Position numbers and translations under genes: made by a program
Notes under the pieces: model-generated
The model's input: the letters and a program-made list of their open reading frames with translations, nothing else
What the model was told of the DNA's origin: nothing
The model's database searches: none
Assembly (NCBI RefSeq): GCF_001523745.2
Contig: NZ_CP013387.1
Span: forward strand, 1,054,001 to 1,118,000
Direction of reading: 5' to 3'
Source: Burkholderia mayonis
GTDB lineage: Bacteria; Pseudomonadota; Gammaproteobacteria; Burkholderiales; Burkholderiaceae
DNA length: 64,000 nt
Shown here: positions 56,924 to 64,000 of the stretch, in pieces
How the letters are laid out: each line of letters starts with the position of its first letter
How positions within the stretch are numbered: position 1 is the stretch's first letter

Positions 56924-56945
56924 CAACGAACCAGGAGACACGCTG

Positions 56946-57815
56946 ATGACGATCATTCCCATTCATCCGGCCGAGGTCGGCGCGGCGGACGGCGAGCCGC
57001 TCGGCATCCTCGCGCGGCGGCGCATCGAGGCGGAGATCATCAAGCCGATCTACGAGATCATGAAGCGCGAGTTCGGCGTCGAGCGCGCGCAGGCGGTGAT
57101 CGCGGAGGCCGTGCGCGGCGCCGCGCGCGACGCGGGACGCGCGTTCGCCGCGAAGGAGCCGGGCGGCACGAGCATCGCGTCGTTCGTCGCGCTGCAGGCG
57201 CTGTGGGAGAAGGACGATGCGCTCGAAGTCGACGTGCATCGCGCGGACGACGCGCATTACGACTACGACGTGCGCCGCTGCGCGTATGCGCAGATGTATC
57301 GCGAGATGGGCCTGGGCGAGATCGGGCATCTGCTGAGCTGCGCACGCGACAGCGTGTTCATCGAGGGCTATGACCCGCGCATCGCGCTGACGCGCACGCG
57401 CACGCTGATGCAGGGCGGCACGCACTGCGATTTCCGCTATCGGCTGATGGAGTCGCCGGAAGACGAGGCGCGCGAAGAAGCGAGCGGCGCGCGGCAGACC
57501 GCCGGCGCGCAGCGCGGGACGCCGGCCGGGCCGCGGGAGCCCGGCCTGCGCGGCGACGCTTCCGCCGCGCGGCCGGAGGCGCGTGCGCACGGCGGAGAAG
57601 CGAGTGCGCCGCAACGGGCCCCCGCATGTGAAGACGCCCGGAGCGGGGCGCGCGAGGTGCGTCCGCATCGCGGCGCGCAGGACGAAGCGGGGAAATCGCA
57701 AGCGGACGGCGGGGCGTGCGCCGCGCCGCGGCAGGTGCATGCGCGCGACAGCGCATTCGATGCGGCGGAGCCTGCCGATTCACGCACGAAACCGGAGGCG
57801 AGCGATGCGGCGTGA
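56946..57815 (+). CDS. L-2-amino-thiazoline-4-carboxylic acid hydrolase family protein
   Basis: 289 residues. Residues ~1-165 match the ATC hydrolase family (PF14196), which opens 2-amino-thiazoline-4-carboxylate to N- or S-carbamoyl-cysteine. Visible features: RRRIEAEIIKPIYEIMKREF, YDVRRCAYAQMYREMGLGEI and LLSCARDSVFIEGYDP. Residues ~180-289 are an unusual low-complexity Ala/Glu/Arg/Gly tail absent from typical ~200-residue relatives. AGGAG lies 8 bp before the ATG. It overlaps the hydrolase gene by 11 bp. Context strongly supports the assignment; activity is inferred. Confidence 0.85.
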   Translation: MTIIPIHPAEVGAADGEPLGILARRRIEAEIIKPIYEIMKREFGVERAQAVIAEAVRGAARDAGRAFAAKEPGGTSIASFVALQALWEKDDALEVDVHRADDAHYDYDVRRCAYAQMYREMGLGEIGHLLSCARDSVFIEGYDPRIALTRTRTLMQGGTHCDFRYRLMESPEDEAREEASGARQTAGAQRGTPAGPREPGLRGDASAARPEARAHGGEASAPQRAPACEDARSGAREVRPHRGAQDEAGKSQADGGACAAPRQVHARDSAFDAAEPADSRTKPEASDAA

Positions 57816-59049
57816 TGAAGCGCTGCGCGTCGATGGCGCGCGCCTGTGGATGTCGCTCGAGCGGATGGCGAGCATCGGCGCGACGCCGAAAGGCGGCGTG
57901 TGCCGCCTCGCGCTGACCGACGAAGACCGGCGCGCGCGCGACCTGTTCGTCGAATGGGCGCGGGCGGCGGGCTGCACGGTCCGCGTCGACCGGATCGGCA
58001 ACATCTTCGCGCGCCGCGCCGGCCGCGATCCGCGCGCGGCGCCCGTGCTGACGGGCTCGCACGCGGATACGCAGCCGACGGGAGGCCGCTACGACGGCAT
58101 CTACGGCGTGCTCGGCGGGCTCGAGGTCGTGCGTGCGCTGAACGACGCGGGCGTCGAGACCGGGCGGCCGATCGATGTCGTCGTCTGGACCAACGAGGAA
58201 GGCTCGCGCTTCGCGCCGCCGATGATCGCGTCCGGCGTGTTCGCGGGCGTCTATCCGCTCGATTTCGGGCTGTCGCGCGCGGATGCGGCCGGCGTGACGC
58301 TCGGCGACGCGCTCGCGCAAATCGGCTACGCGGGCGACGCGCCCGTCGGCGGCGCGCTGGTGCATGCGGCGTACGAGTTGCACATCGAGCAGGGCGCGAT
58401 TCTCGAGCGCGGCGGCCATACGATTGGCGTCGTGACGGCCGGGCAGGGGCAGCGCTGGTACGAGGCGACGCTCACGGGCGTCGACGCGCACGCGGGCACG
58501 ACGCCGATGGCGCTGCGGCGCGACGCGCTCGTCGGCGCCGCGCGGATGATCGACTTCGTCGACGCGCTCGGCCGCCGCCATGCGCCGCACGGCCGCGCGA
58601 CGGTCGGGATGATCGAAGCGCGTCCGAACTCGCGCAACACGGTGCCGGGCGCGTGCTTCTTCACGATCGAGTGCCGGCATCCGGATGCCGCGACGCTCGC
58701 CGACATGGACGCGGCGCTGCGCGCGGAGCTCGCGCGAATCGCCGAGTCGGCCGGGCTGTCCGCGCGGATCGAGCAGATCGCCGACTACGCGCCGGTGCCG
58801 TTCGCGCCCGCGTGCGTGGCGGCGGTGCGCGACGCGGCGGCCGCGCTCGGCCTGCCGCATGCGGACATCGTGTCGGGCGCGGGACACGACGCATGCCATC
58901 TCGCGCGGATCGCGCCGACGGGGATGATCTTCGTGCCGTGCGTCGACGGCTTGAGCCACAACGAGGCGGAAGCGATCACGCCGGAATGGGCGGCGGCGGG
59001 TGCGAACGTGCTGCTGCACGCCGTGCTCGCGAGCGCGCTCGAAACCTAG
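57805..59049 (+). CDS. N-carbamoyl-L-amino-acid hydrolase (M20 family)
   Basis: 414 residues, M20 amidase (hydantoinase/carbamoylase subfamily). Metal ligands: the SHADTQPTGGRYDGIYG block (His ~81, Asp ~92), NEEGSRF (Glu ~127), HIEQG (His ~193), and the terminal SHNEAE His. It would remove the carbamoyl group from N-carbamoyl-L-cysteine made by the preceding enzyme, giving cysteine, or act on other N-carbamoyl amino acids. GGAGG is 5 bp before the ATG at 57805, which overlaps the previous gene by 11 bp. Confidence 0.9.
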   Translation: MRRDEALRVDGARLWMSLERMASIGATPKGGVCRLALTDEDRRARDLFVEWARAAGCTVRVDRIGNIFARRAGRDPRAAPVLTGSHADTQPTGGRYDGIYGVLGGLEVVRALNDAGVETGRPIDVVVWTNEEGSRFAPPMIASGVFAGVYPLDFGLSRADAAGVTLGDALAQIGYAGDAPVGGALVHAAYELHIEQGAILERGGHTIGVVTAGQGQRWYEATLTGVDAHAGTTPMALRRDALVGAARMIDFVDALGRRHAPHGRATVGMIEARPNSRNTVPGACFFTIECRHPDAATLADMDAALRAELARIAESAGLSARIEQIADYAPVPFAPACVAAVRDAAAALGLPHADIVSGAGHDACHLARIAPTGMIFVPCVDGLSHNEAEAITPEWAAAGANVLLHAVLASALET

Positions 59050-59106
59050 GCGGCAGGCCACGCGTCGCGCCGATCGATCCCGGATTTCGGATGCGCCGCG
59101 CCCGGC

Positions 59107-59136
59107 GCCGCCGCCGACATGCGTGCCGGCGGCGGC
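59107..59136. terminator. GC-rich hairpin after the ATC-hydrolase operon
   Basis: Arms GCCGCCGCCG and CGGCGGCGGC around a 10-nt loop, 58 bp after the stop; no T-run, so only a possible terminator. Confidence 0.45.
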
Positions 59137-59292
59137 CGGATTCGCCGGCTTTCGCGCCGCGGGCTCCGGCGGTCGTCCGGGTTGAATCAAGACTTACAAC
59201 AATCTTCACAATCAGATTCCAATAATTGCGATATGCTTTCATATTACGAATAACCATGAAATAAACCAACCACACAGAACGGGGGTAATTCG

Positions 59293-60834
59293 ATGGCGAT
59301 CACTCAAACGGGGGCTAATTCGCTTCTCGCGGCAAACTCGCAAAGCGACGCTTGGGCGCAAGTGCAGGACGCCGCGCAGTCGCTCATCAACGGTTCCACG
59401 GGCAAGTCGACGATGGACGTGAACGGGCTCGTTACGGCGCTCGTCAATGCGAAGACGGCTGGCCAGGCTGCGGAGATCAAGAGCCAGGTGTCCTGGAACA
59501 ACACGCAGATCTCGGCGCTCGGTGCGTTGAAGCTGGCGCTCAGCAATCTGCAGACGGGCGTCGAGTCGCTGTCCGACGGCACGCTCGCGCAGAAATTCAC
59601 GTCGAAGGCGAGCGGCAAGGGGATCACCGCGACGACCGACAAGGGCACCGTCGCCGGCGCCTATCAGGTCGAAGTCAAGCAGGTCGCGCGTTCGCAGACG
59701 CTCGTGTCGGCCGGTTTCGATCCGAAGCAGAGGCTCGGCTCCGGCACGCTGACGCTCAAGGTCGGCGGCCGCTCGACGTCGGTCGACATCGACGCCGCGA
59801 ATGACACCCCGGCCGGCATCGCGGCTGCGATCAACTCGGCGAAGAACAATCCCGGCGTGACTGCGACGGTCGTGACGGGCACCGACGGCGCGCACCTCGT
59901 GCTGCGTTCGACCGCATCGGGCAGCGCGAACGTGATCGACGTGAGCGTATCGAACGTGAAAGACGACGCCGGCCTGTCGGGCCTCGCGGTCAAGTCGACG
60001 GCCGACGACAAGGGCGGCAAGTCGACGATCGCGTCGGCGGGCGATGCGTGGAAGCAGAGCGATTTCGCGCAGGATGCGATCGTCACGGTGGGCGGCGTGA
60101 TCACCGCGCGCAGCGCGGACAACAAGGTCACGGGCGTGATCGCCGGCGTGACGATCAACGTGACCGAAGAAGCGATCGGCGCGCCGCAGACGCTGACGAT
60201 CGCCCGTGACATCGACGGCCAGGCGAGCGCGGTGACGAACTTCGTGGATCTGTACAACTCGATGATCGGGACGATGGCGCAGCTCACGTCGTTCGACAAG
60301 ACGGCGAAGCCGGGGCAGCAGGGCGGCCCGATGATCGGCGATTCGATGCTCAACGGCATTCGCAACTCGCTCGCGCACATCGTCGGCGGCGGCGTGCCGC
60401 ACGGCGATAACAAGCGCGCGTCGCTCGCCGCGCTCGGCGTCACGTTCGTGCGTCCCGGCGACAAGCTGCCGGAGGGCTCGCTCGTCGTCGACAAGAAGAA
60501 GCTGAACGAGGCGCTGCAGAACGATCCGCAGGCGGTCGAGGCGCTGTTCAACAAGACGAACGGCGTCGGCGCGCAGATCACGAAGACAGTCGACGTGCAC
60601 CTGCGCAAGGGCGGCACGTTCGACATCCGCTCGGATGCGATCGACCGCGACATGAAGAGCATCACGCAGCGGCAGGCGCGGCTCGAGACTTATACGTCGC
60701 AGCTGACCGCGCAATACAAGGCGCAGTTCACCGCGCTCGACGCGCTGATGGCGCGGATGCAGCAAAACACCAATTATCTGACGCAATTGTTCGGCGGCGC
60801 GAACAGCTCCGGCGCGCTCGCGAACAACAAGTAG
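59293..60834 (+). CDS. fliD: Flagellar hook-associated protein 2 (filament cap)
   Basis: 513-residue FliD, the filament cap that folds flagellin at the tip. FliD_N at ~40-140 (MDVNGLVTALVNAKTAGQAA), a variable middle domain and FliD_C ending in coiled-coil segments (~455-500: RLETYTSQLTAQYKAQFTAL). GGGGG lies 8 bp before the ATG. No other flagellar gene is in the window, so this is an isolated, possibly second fliD. A strong terminator follows. It may serve a second flagellin or be a remnant of a dispersed flagellar set. Confidence 0.93.
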   Translation: MAITQTGANSLLAANSQSDAWAQVQDAAQSLINGSTGKSTMDVNGLVTALVNAKTAGQAAEIKSQVSWNNTQISALGALKLALSNLQTGVESLSDGTLAQKFTSKASGKGITATTDKGTVAGAYQVEVKQVARSQTLVSAGFDPKQRLGSGTLTLKVGGRSTSVDIDAANDTPAGIAAAINSAKNNPGVTATVVTGTDGAHLVLRSTASGSANVIDVSVSNVKDDAGLSGLAVKSTADDKGGKSTIASAGDAWKQSDFAQDAIVTVGGVITARSADNKVTGVIAGVTINVTEEAIGAPQTLTIARDIDGQASAVTNFVDLYNSMIGTMAQLTSFDKTAKPGQQGGPMIGDSMLNGIRNSLAHIVGGGVPHGDNKRASLAALGVTFVRPGDKLPEGSLVVDKKKLNEALQNDPQAVEALFNKTNGVGAQITKTVDVHLRKGGTFDIRSDAIDRDMKSITQRQARLETYTSQLTAQYKAQFTALDALMARMQQNTNYLTQLFGGANSSGALANNK

Positions 60835-60917
60835 CGCGAACGGGAACGCGGCGGGCGACGCGCGTAGCGTTTTCGCTCACGCGGCGGTTCGCATCGCGCG
60901 AACGGCGGCTTTTCTCG

Positions 60918-60965
60918 ACGGCGGCGGTATGCGTGGCGGCAACACGCGTACCGCCGCCGTTTTTC
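60918..60965 (+). terminator. Rho-independent terminator of fliD
   Basis: Arms ACGGCGGCGGTA and TACCGCCGCCGT around a loop that can itself pair (GCGTG with CACGC), followed by a T-run. Confidence 0.9.
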
Positions 60966-61012
60966 GTTGTCGTTTCGTTGTCGTTTCGTCGTCCTGGAGC
61001 GACGTCGGGCGG

Positions 61013-61912
61013 CTAGGCATCCCACGCGGGCGTGTCGCCGAAACGCTCGGCAAGGAAATCGATCATCGTGCGCATCGCGAGCGGCATCTGCTTGCGCGAC
61101 GCGTAGACCGCGTAGATGCCGAGATCGGGCGCCGTGCAGTCGGCCAGCACGCGCACGAGCGCGCCCGCGCGGATCGGTTCGGCCGCCGCGAACGTTGGCA
61201 GCAGCGCGACGCCGCCGCCCGCGATCGCTGCGCGCAGCAGCACGAGCGCGTCGTTCGCGCTCAGATTGCCTTGCACGGGCACCGTCGCTGGTTCGCCGTC
61301 GCGCGTCAGGCGCCACAGGCTCTGCCCGAAATATGCATATGTCAGGCAGTTGTGCCGCGCGAGGTCGTGCGGCTGCTTCGGCGCGCCGTGCTCGGCCAGA
61401 TAGCCGGGCGACGCGCACAGCACCGAGCGGCACGTGCCGAGCCGGCGCGCGATCAGGCTCGGATCGACTTCGTTCGTGATGCGGATCGCGAGATCGATTC
61501 GCTCATCGACGAGATCGGCGGTGCGGTCCGTGACGAGCAGATCCACCGATACGGCCGGATAGCGGGCCAGATAGTCGAGGACCGCGTCGGTCACGTGCGT
61601 CTGCGCGAAGATCGCGCTCGCGGTGATCCGCAGCGCGCCGCGCGGCGCATCGCCCGGATCGGCGACGACCGTGGCGACGTGATCGGCGAGCCCGAGCATG
61701 TCGCGGCAAAGCGGCAGCATCTGCGCGCCGGCCGCGGTGAGCGTCAGGCGCCGGGTGGTCCGATGCAGCAGCCGCGCGCCCGACCATTGCTCCATGAATG
61801 CGACGTAGCGCGAGGCCATCGCGCGCGACATGTCCAGATGTTGCGCGGCTGCCGACACGCTGCCGCGCTCGGCTGTCTCGACGAACACCTGCATCGCGGT
61901 GATTCGATCCAT
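61013..61912 (-). CDS. LysR-family transcriptional regulator
   Basis: 299 residues. HTH at ~2-60 (AMQVFVETAERGSVSAAAQ, then MSRAMASRYVAFME), effector-binding domain ~90-290 (RGALRITASAIFAQTHV). Typical of LTTRs that control oxidoreductase genes. Start ATG at 61912. Divergent from the DsbA/FrnE-like gene with an inverted repeat in between, so it probably regulates that gene; the effector is unknown. Confidence 0.9.
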   Translation of the reverse strand: MDRITAMQVFVETAERGSVSAAAQHLDMSRAMASRYVAFMEQWSGARLLHRTTRRLTLTAAGAQMLPLCRDMLGLADHVATVVADPGDAPRGALRITASAIFAQTHVTDAVLDYLARYPAVSVDLLVTDRTADLVDERIDLAIRITNEVDPSLIARRLGTCRSVLCASPGYLAEHGAPKQPHDLARHNCLTYAYFGQSLWRLTRDGEPATVPVQGNLSANDALVLLRAAIAGGGVALLPTFAAAEPIRAGALVRVLADCTAPDLGIYAVYASRKQMPLAMRTMIDFLAERFGDTPAWDA

Positions 61913-61954
61913 ATTCGATCAGTTTATGCAACAAATTGTCGATTTTGGCATTGT

Positions 61955-61977
61955 ATTCGATCGATTGGATATCGAAT
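61955..61977. promoter_or_regulatory. LysR-type operator candidate
   Basis: Arms ATTCGAT and ATCGAAT spaced 9 bp, in the 104-bp AT-rich divergent region between the LysR and DsbA genes. Confidence 0.5.
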
Positions 61978-62016
61978 AGACTTGCTTCACTTTCTTCAAG
62001 AACGCGTTTCCGCACG

Positions 62017-62694
62017 ATGAACAGCTTCCAACTTCAGTACTTTTTCGATCCGCTTTGCGGCTGGTGCTATGCGAGCGCGCCGGCGCTCGCCGGGCTCGAC
62101 GGCGCTTATCCGGGCGTGCTCGAACTGATGCCGTCGGGCCTCTTCGCTGACGAGGGCGCACGCGATCTGACGTCCGAATGGGGCGAGTACGCGTGGCGCA
62201 ACGATCAGCGCATCGAGCAGGCGACGGGGCAGCGCTTCACGCACGCGTATCGCGAGCAGGTGCTGCTGCGCGGCGGCGTGCGCTTCGATTCGGGGCCGGC
62301 GAACCGCGTGCTGACCGCGCTGCGCGGCGTCGATGCGCGGCTCGAACGGCCGCTTCTCGAAGCAATTCAGCTCGCGCGCTATGTCGACGGCCTCGACACC
62401 GCGCGCGCGGACGTGCTCGCGCGTGTCGCGGCGGACGTCGCCGCGAAGGCCGGTGTGGCGATCGACGCGGACGAACTCGCGCACCGGATCGAGGGCGACG
62501 CGGCGCTTGCGAGCGCGACGGCCGCACGCATCGACGGCACGCAGCGGGCGATGCGGCAGCTCGGTGCGTCGGGCGTGCCGCAACTGCTGGTGACGGTCGG
62601 CGAGCACGGCTACGTGCTGCACGGCGCGAGCCTGTATGGCGGCGCGCAGGCGGCAGCCGCGGCGGTCGAGCGGGTGCTGCGCGAAGCTGCATAA
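62017..62694 (+). CDS. DsbA/FrnE-family thiol oxidoreductase
   Basis: 225 residues, thioredoxin fold with active site C14-G-W-C17 (DPLCGWCYAS) and a helical insert of the DsbA/FrnE type. GASGVPQLLV supplies the cis-Pro loop (residue ~190). No signal peptide, so cytoplasmic. ATG at 62017; no strong ribosome site. Such proteins act in redox stress or as protein disulfide isomerases. Controlled, most likely, by the divergent LysR. Confidence 0.88.
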   Translation: MNSFQLQYFFDPLCGWCYASAPALAGLDGAYPGVLELMPSGLFADEGARDLTSEWGEYAWRNDQRIEQATGQRFTHAYREQVLLRGGVRFDSGPANRVLTALRGVDARLERPLLEAIQLARYVDGLDTARADVLARVAADVAAKAGVAIDADELAHRIEGDAALASATAARIDGTQRAMRQLGASGVPQLLVTVGEHGYVLHGASLYGGAQAAAAAVERVLREAA

Positions 62695-63012
62695 CGCCGA
62701 TCGCGAGCGTGGCGATTCGGCGTGATGTCGCGCGCCGAATCGAGTCGAGCCGAAGCGCGTCGGAGCGTCTTTCTCTTCGCCATTCTTGTCTTTCCGCCGA
62801 CGGACGGCGGCTCGCCCGCTGATGCCGACGGCGGTCCCGTCGAGCGGCTCGCGCCGCCGATCCTTTGTCAGCGCACGGTCTTTGGAAATGAGGTTTAATC
62901 GGTTTGAACCGCGCCGGCCGCGCGTTGGCATCGACCGTCGAATCCCGGCTTGTCGCGCCGCGCGACGCGTGCCGCATGCGTTGGCCGGATCATCATCGAT
63001 CGGAGAGAAAAG
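62695..63012. other. Intergenic region, no gene recognised
   Basis: 318 bp between the DsbA-like and aldo/keto reductase genes; no motif or clear promoter identified. Confidence 0.45.
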
Positions 63013-63960
63013 ATGGCACTACGCTCACTCGGCATTTCGACGATTCAAGTTTCGCCGCTGGTGTTCGGCGGCAACGTGTTCGGCTGGACCGCCGACGAGA
63101 ACACCTCGTTCTCGCTGCTCGACGCGCTCGCTGACACCGGCATCAACTTCATCGACACCGCCGACGTCTATTCGGCCTGGGCGCCCGGCAACCACGGCGG
63201 CGAATCGGAAACGATCATCGGCAAGTGGCTCAAGCGCTCGGGCAAGCGCGACCAGGTCGTGATCGCGACGAAGGTCGGGCTGCTCGAAGCGCGTGCGGGC
63301 CTGTCGCGCGAGAACGTCCTGAAGGCCGCCGAGGATTCGCTGCGGCGTCTGCAGACCGACTACATCGATCTCTATTTCTCGCACCGCGACCTCGCCGACA
63401 CCGCGCCGCTCGAAGAGACGCTCGGCGCGTACCAGACGCTGATCGAGCAGGGCAAGGTCCGGATCATCGGCGCGTCGAACTATAGCGGCGCCCGGCTGCG
63501 CGAGGCGGCCGAGCTGAGCCGCCGCACCGGCCTGCCCGCGTATCAGGTGATCCAGCCCGAATACAACCTGTACGATCGCGCCGAGTACGAACGCGATCTC
63601 GAGCCGGTCGCGACCGAGCTGAAGCTCGGCGTCGTCACCTATTACGCGCTCGCGAGCGGCTTTCTGTCGGGCAAGTACCGGTCCGAGGCGGACCTGAAGA
63701 AGAGCGCGCGCGGCGGGCGCGTCGAGCAATATCTGAATCCGCGCGGCTTGCGGATTCTCGCGGCGCTCGATGCGGTCGCGGCGAAGCACGACTCGACGCC
63801 GACGTCGGTTGCGCTCGCGTGGCAGATCGCGCGGCCGAGCGTCACCGCGCCGATCGCGAGCGCGACGTCGCTCGCGCAATTGAGCGCGTTCGGAGCGGCG
63901 ATTCGGCTGCCGCTCGACGCGGAGGACATCGCGCAGCTCGACGACGCGAGCGCGCCGTAA
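63013..63960 (+). CDS. Aldo/keto reductase
   Basis: 315 residues, NADPH-dependent aldo/keto reductase, (beta/alpha)8 barrel. Catalytic tetrad candidates: Asp in FIDTADVYS with its Tyr, Lys in VIATKVG and His in YFSHRDLAD. The cofactor part IIGASNYSGARL and the VTAPIASATSLAQL phosphate loop are present. GGAGAG lies 5 bp before the ATG at 63013. Complete; the window ends 40 bp later. Substrate unknown (related to YajO/YghZ-type stress reductases). Confidence 0.92.
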   Translation: MALRSLGISTIQVSPLVFGGNVFGWTADENTSFSLLDALADTGINFIDTADVYSAWAPGNHGGESETIIGKWLKRSGKRDQVVIATKVGLLEARAGLSRENVLKAAEDSLRRLQTDYIDLYFSHRDLADTAPLEETLGAYQTLIEQGKVRIIGASNYSGARLREAAELSRRTGLPAYQVIQPEYNLYDRAEYERDLEPVATELKLGVVTYYALASGFLSGKYRSEADLKKSARGGRVEQYLNPRGLRILAALDAVAAKHDSTPTSVALAWQIARPSVTAPIASATSLAQLSAFGAAIRLPLDAEDIAQLDDASAP

Positions 63961-64000
63961 GCGGGCGACGTCGTCGATCCGATGCGGGCCGAACGCGACG

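Noticed and set aside
59107..59136. Strong terminator call after the M20 hydrolase
   Set aside because: Hairpin is perfect but has no T-run; kept only as a low-confidence entry.

Overview
The window is high-GC (roughly two thirds G+C) proteobacterial DNA. A type VI secretion cluster, an alpha-2-macroglobulin/PBP1C pair, DUF4148 and short H-NS proteins and many universal stress proteins point to Burkholderia, most likely the B. pseudomallei/thailandensis/oklahomensis group and probably its second chromosome (inference; no replicon marker is visible). No rRNA, tRNA, CRISPR array or intact insertion sequence was found.

Layout. 1-10.4 kb: end of a T6SS operon on the + strand (tssF 3' part, tssG, tssA, vgrG), then a spike-accessory set (DUF2169-pentapeptide fusion, second pentapeptide protein, DUF3540 protein, PAAR-like protein), followed by a decayed in-frame copy of the PAAR gene's 3' end. 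No toxin/immunity pair is visible. 10.6-19.0 kb: pbpC and a very large alpha-2-macroglobulin gene, one - strand operon. 19.4-26.2 kb: accessory stretch with AT-rich gaps: GNAT acetyltransferase, secreted M9 collagenase, DUF4148 protein, FAD monooxygenase, and an XRE-cupin regulator with a one-base frameshift.

26.4-33.9 kb: a hypoxia/anaerobiosis cluster. Small conserved proteins, a NarL-type response regulator, four universal stress proteins (two of them tandem-domain) and a zinc alcohol dehydrogenase lie downstream of seven FNR/Anr-type palindromes (TTGAY-N4-RTCAA, one degenerate). Several have a -10-like hexamer at the spacing expected of FNR-activated promoters. It resembles the low-oxygen-activated locus described in B. 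cenocepacia.

34-49 kb: DedA-rhodanese fusion, MFS transporter, an SDR lacking the catalytic tyrosine, an amino-acid permease, a divergent XRE/H-NS pair in which an inverted repeat covers the XRE start site, a metal-dependent hydrolase, DUF3088, nucleoside hydrolase and ribokinase (convergent). Three pseudogenes lie here: a CmcJ/NvfI-family oxidoreductase with an internal deletion, a frameshifted NtaA/DszA-type flavin monooxygenase, and an AmiR/NasT-like ANTAR regulator broken by two frameshifts. With the XRE-cupin frameshift and the PAAR remnant, the region shows gene decay without IS elements.

50-64 kb: a VRR-NUC nuclease coupled to an Fe-S XPD/DinG-type helicase that carries its own N-terminal nuclease-like domain; a 44-residue secreted His/Cys-rich peptide; a LysR-controlled operon (branched-chain-type binding protein, ATC hydrolase, M20 N-carbamoyl amino-acid hydrolase) that looks like a 2-aminothiazoline-4-carboxylate-to-cysteine pathway; an isolated fliD with a strong terminator; a divergent LysR/DsbA-FrnE pair; and an aldo/keto reductase. 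Short tandem repeats with units of 6, 9 or 12 bp sit in frame inside several genes.
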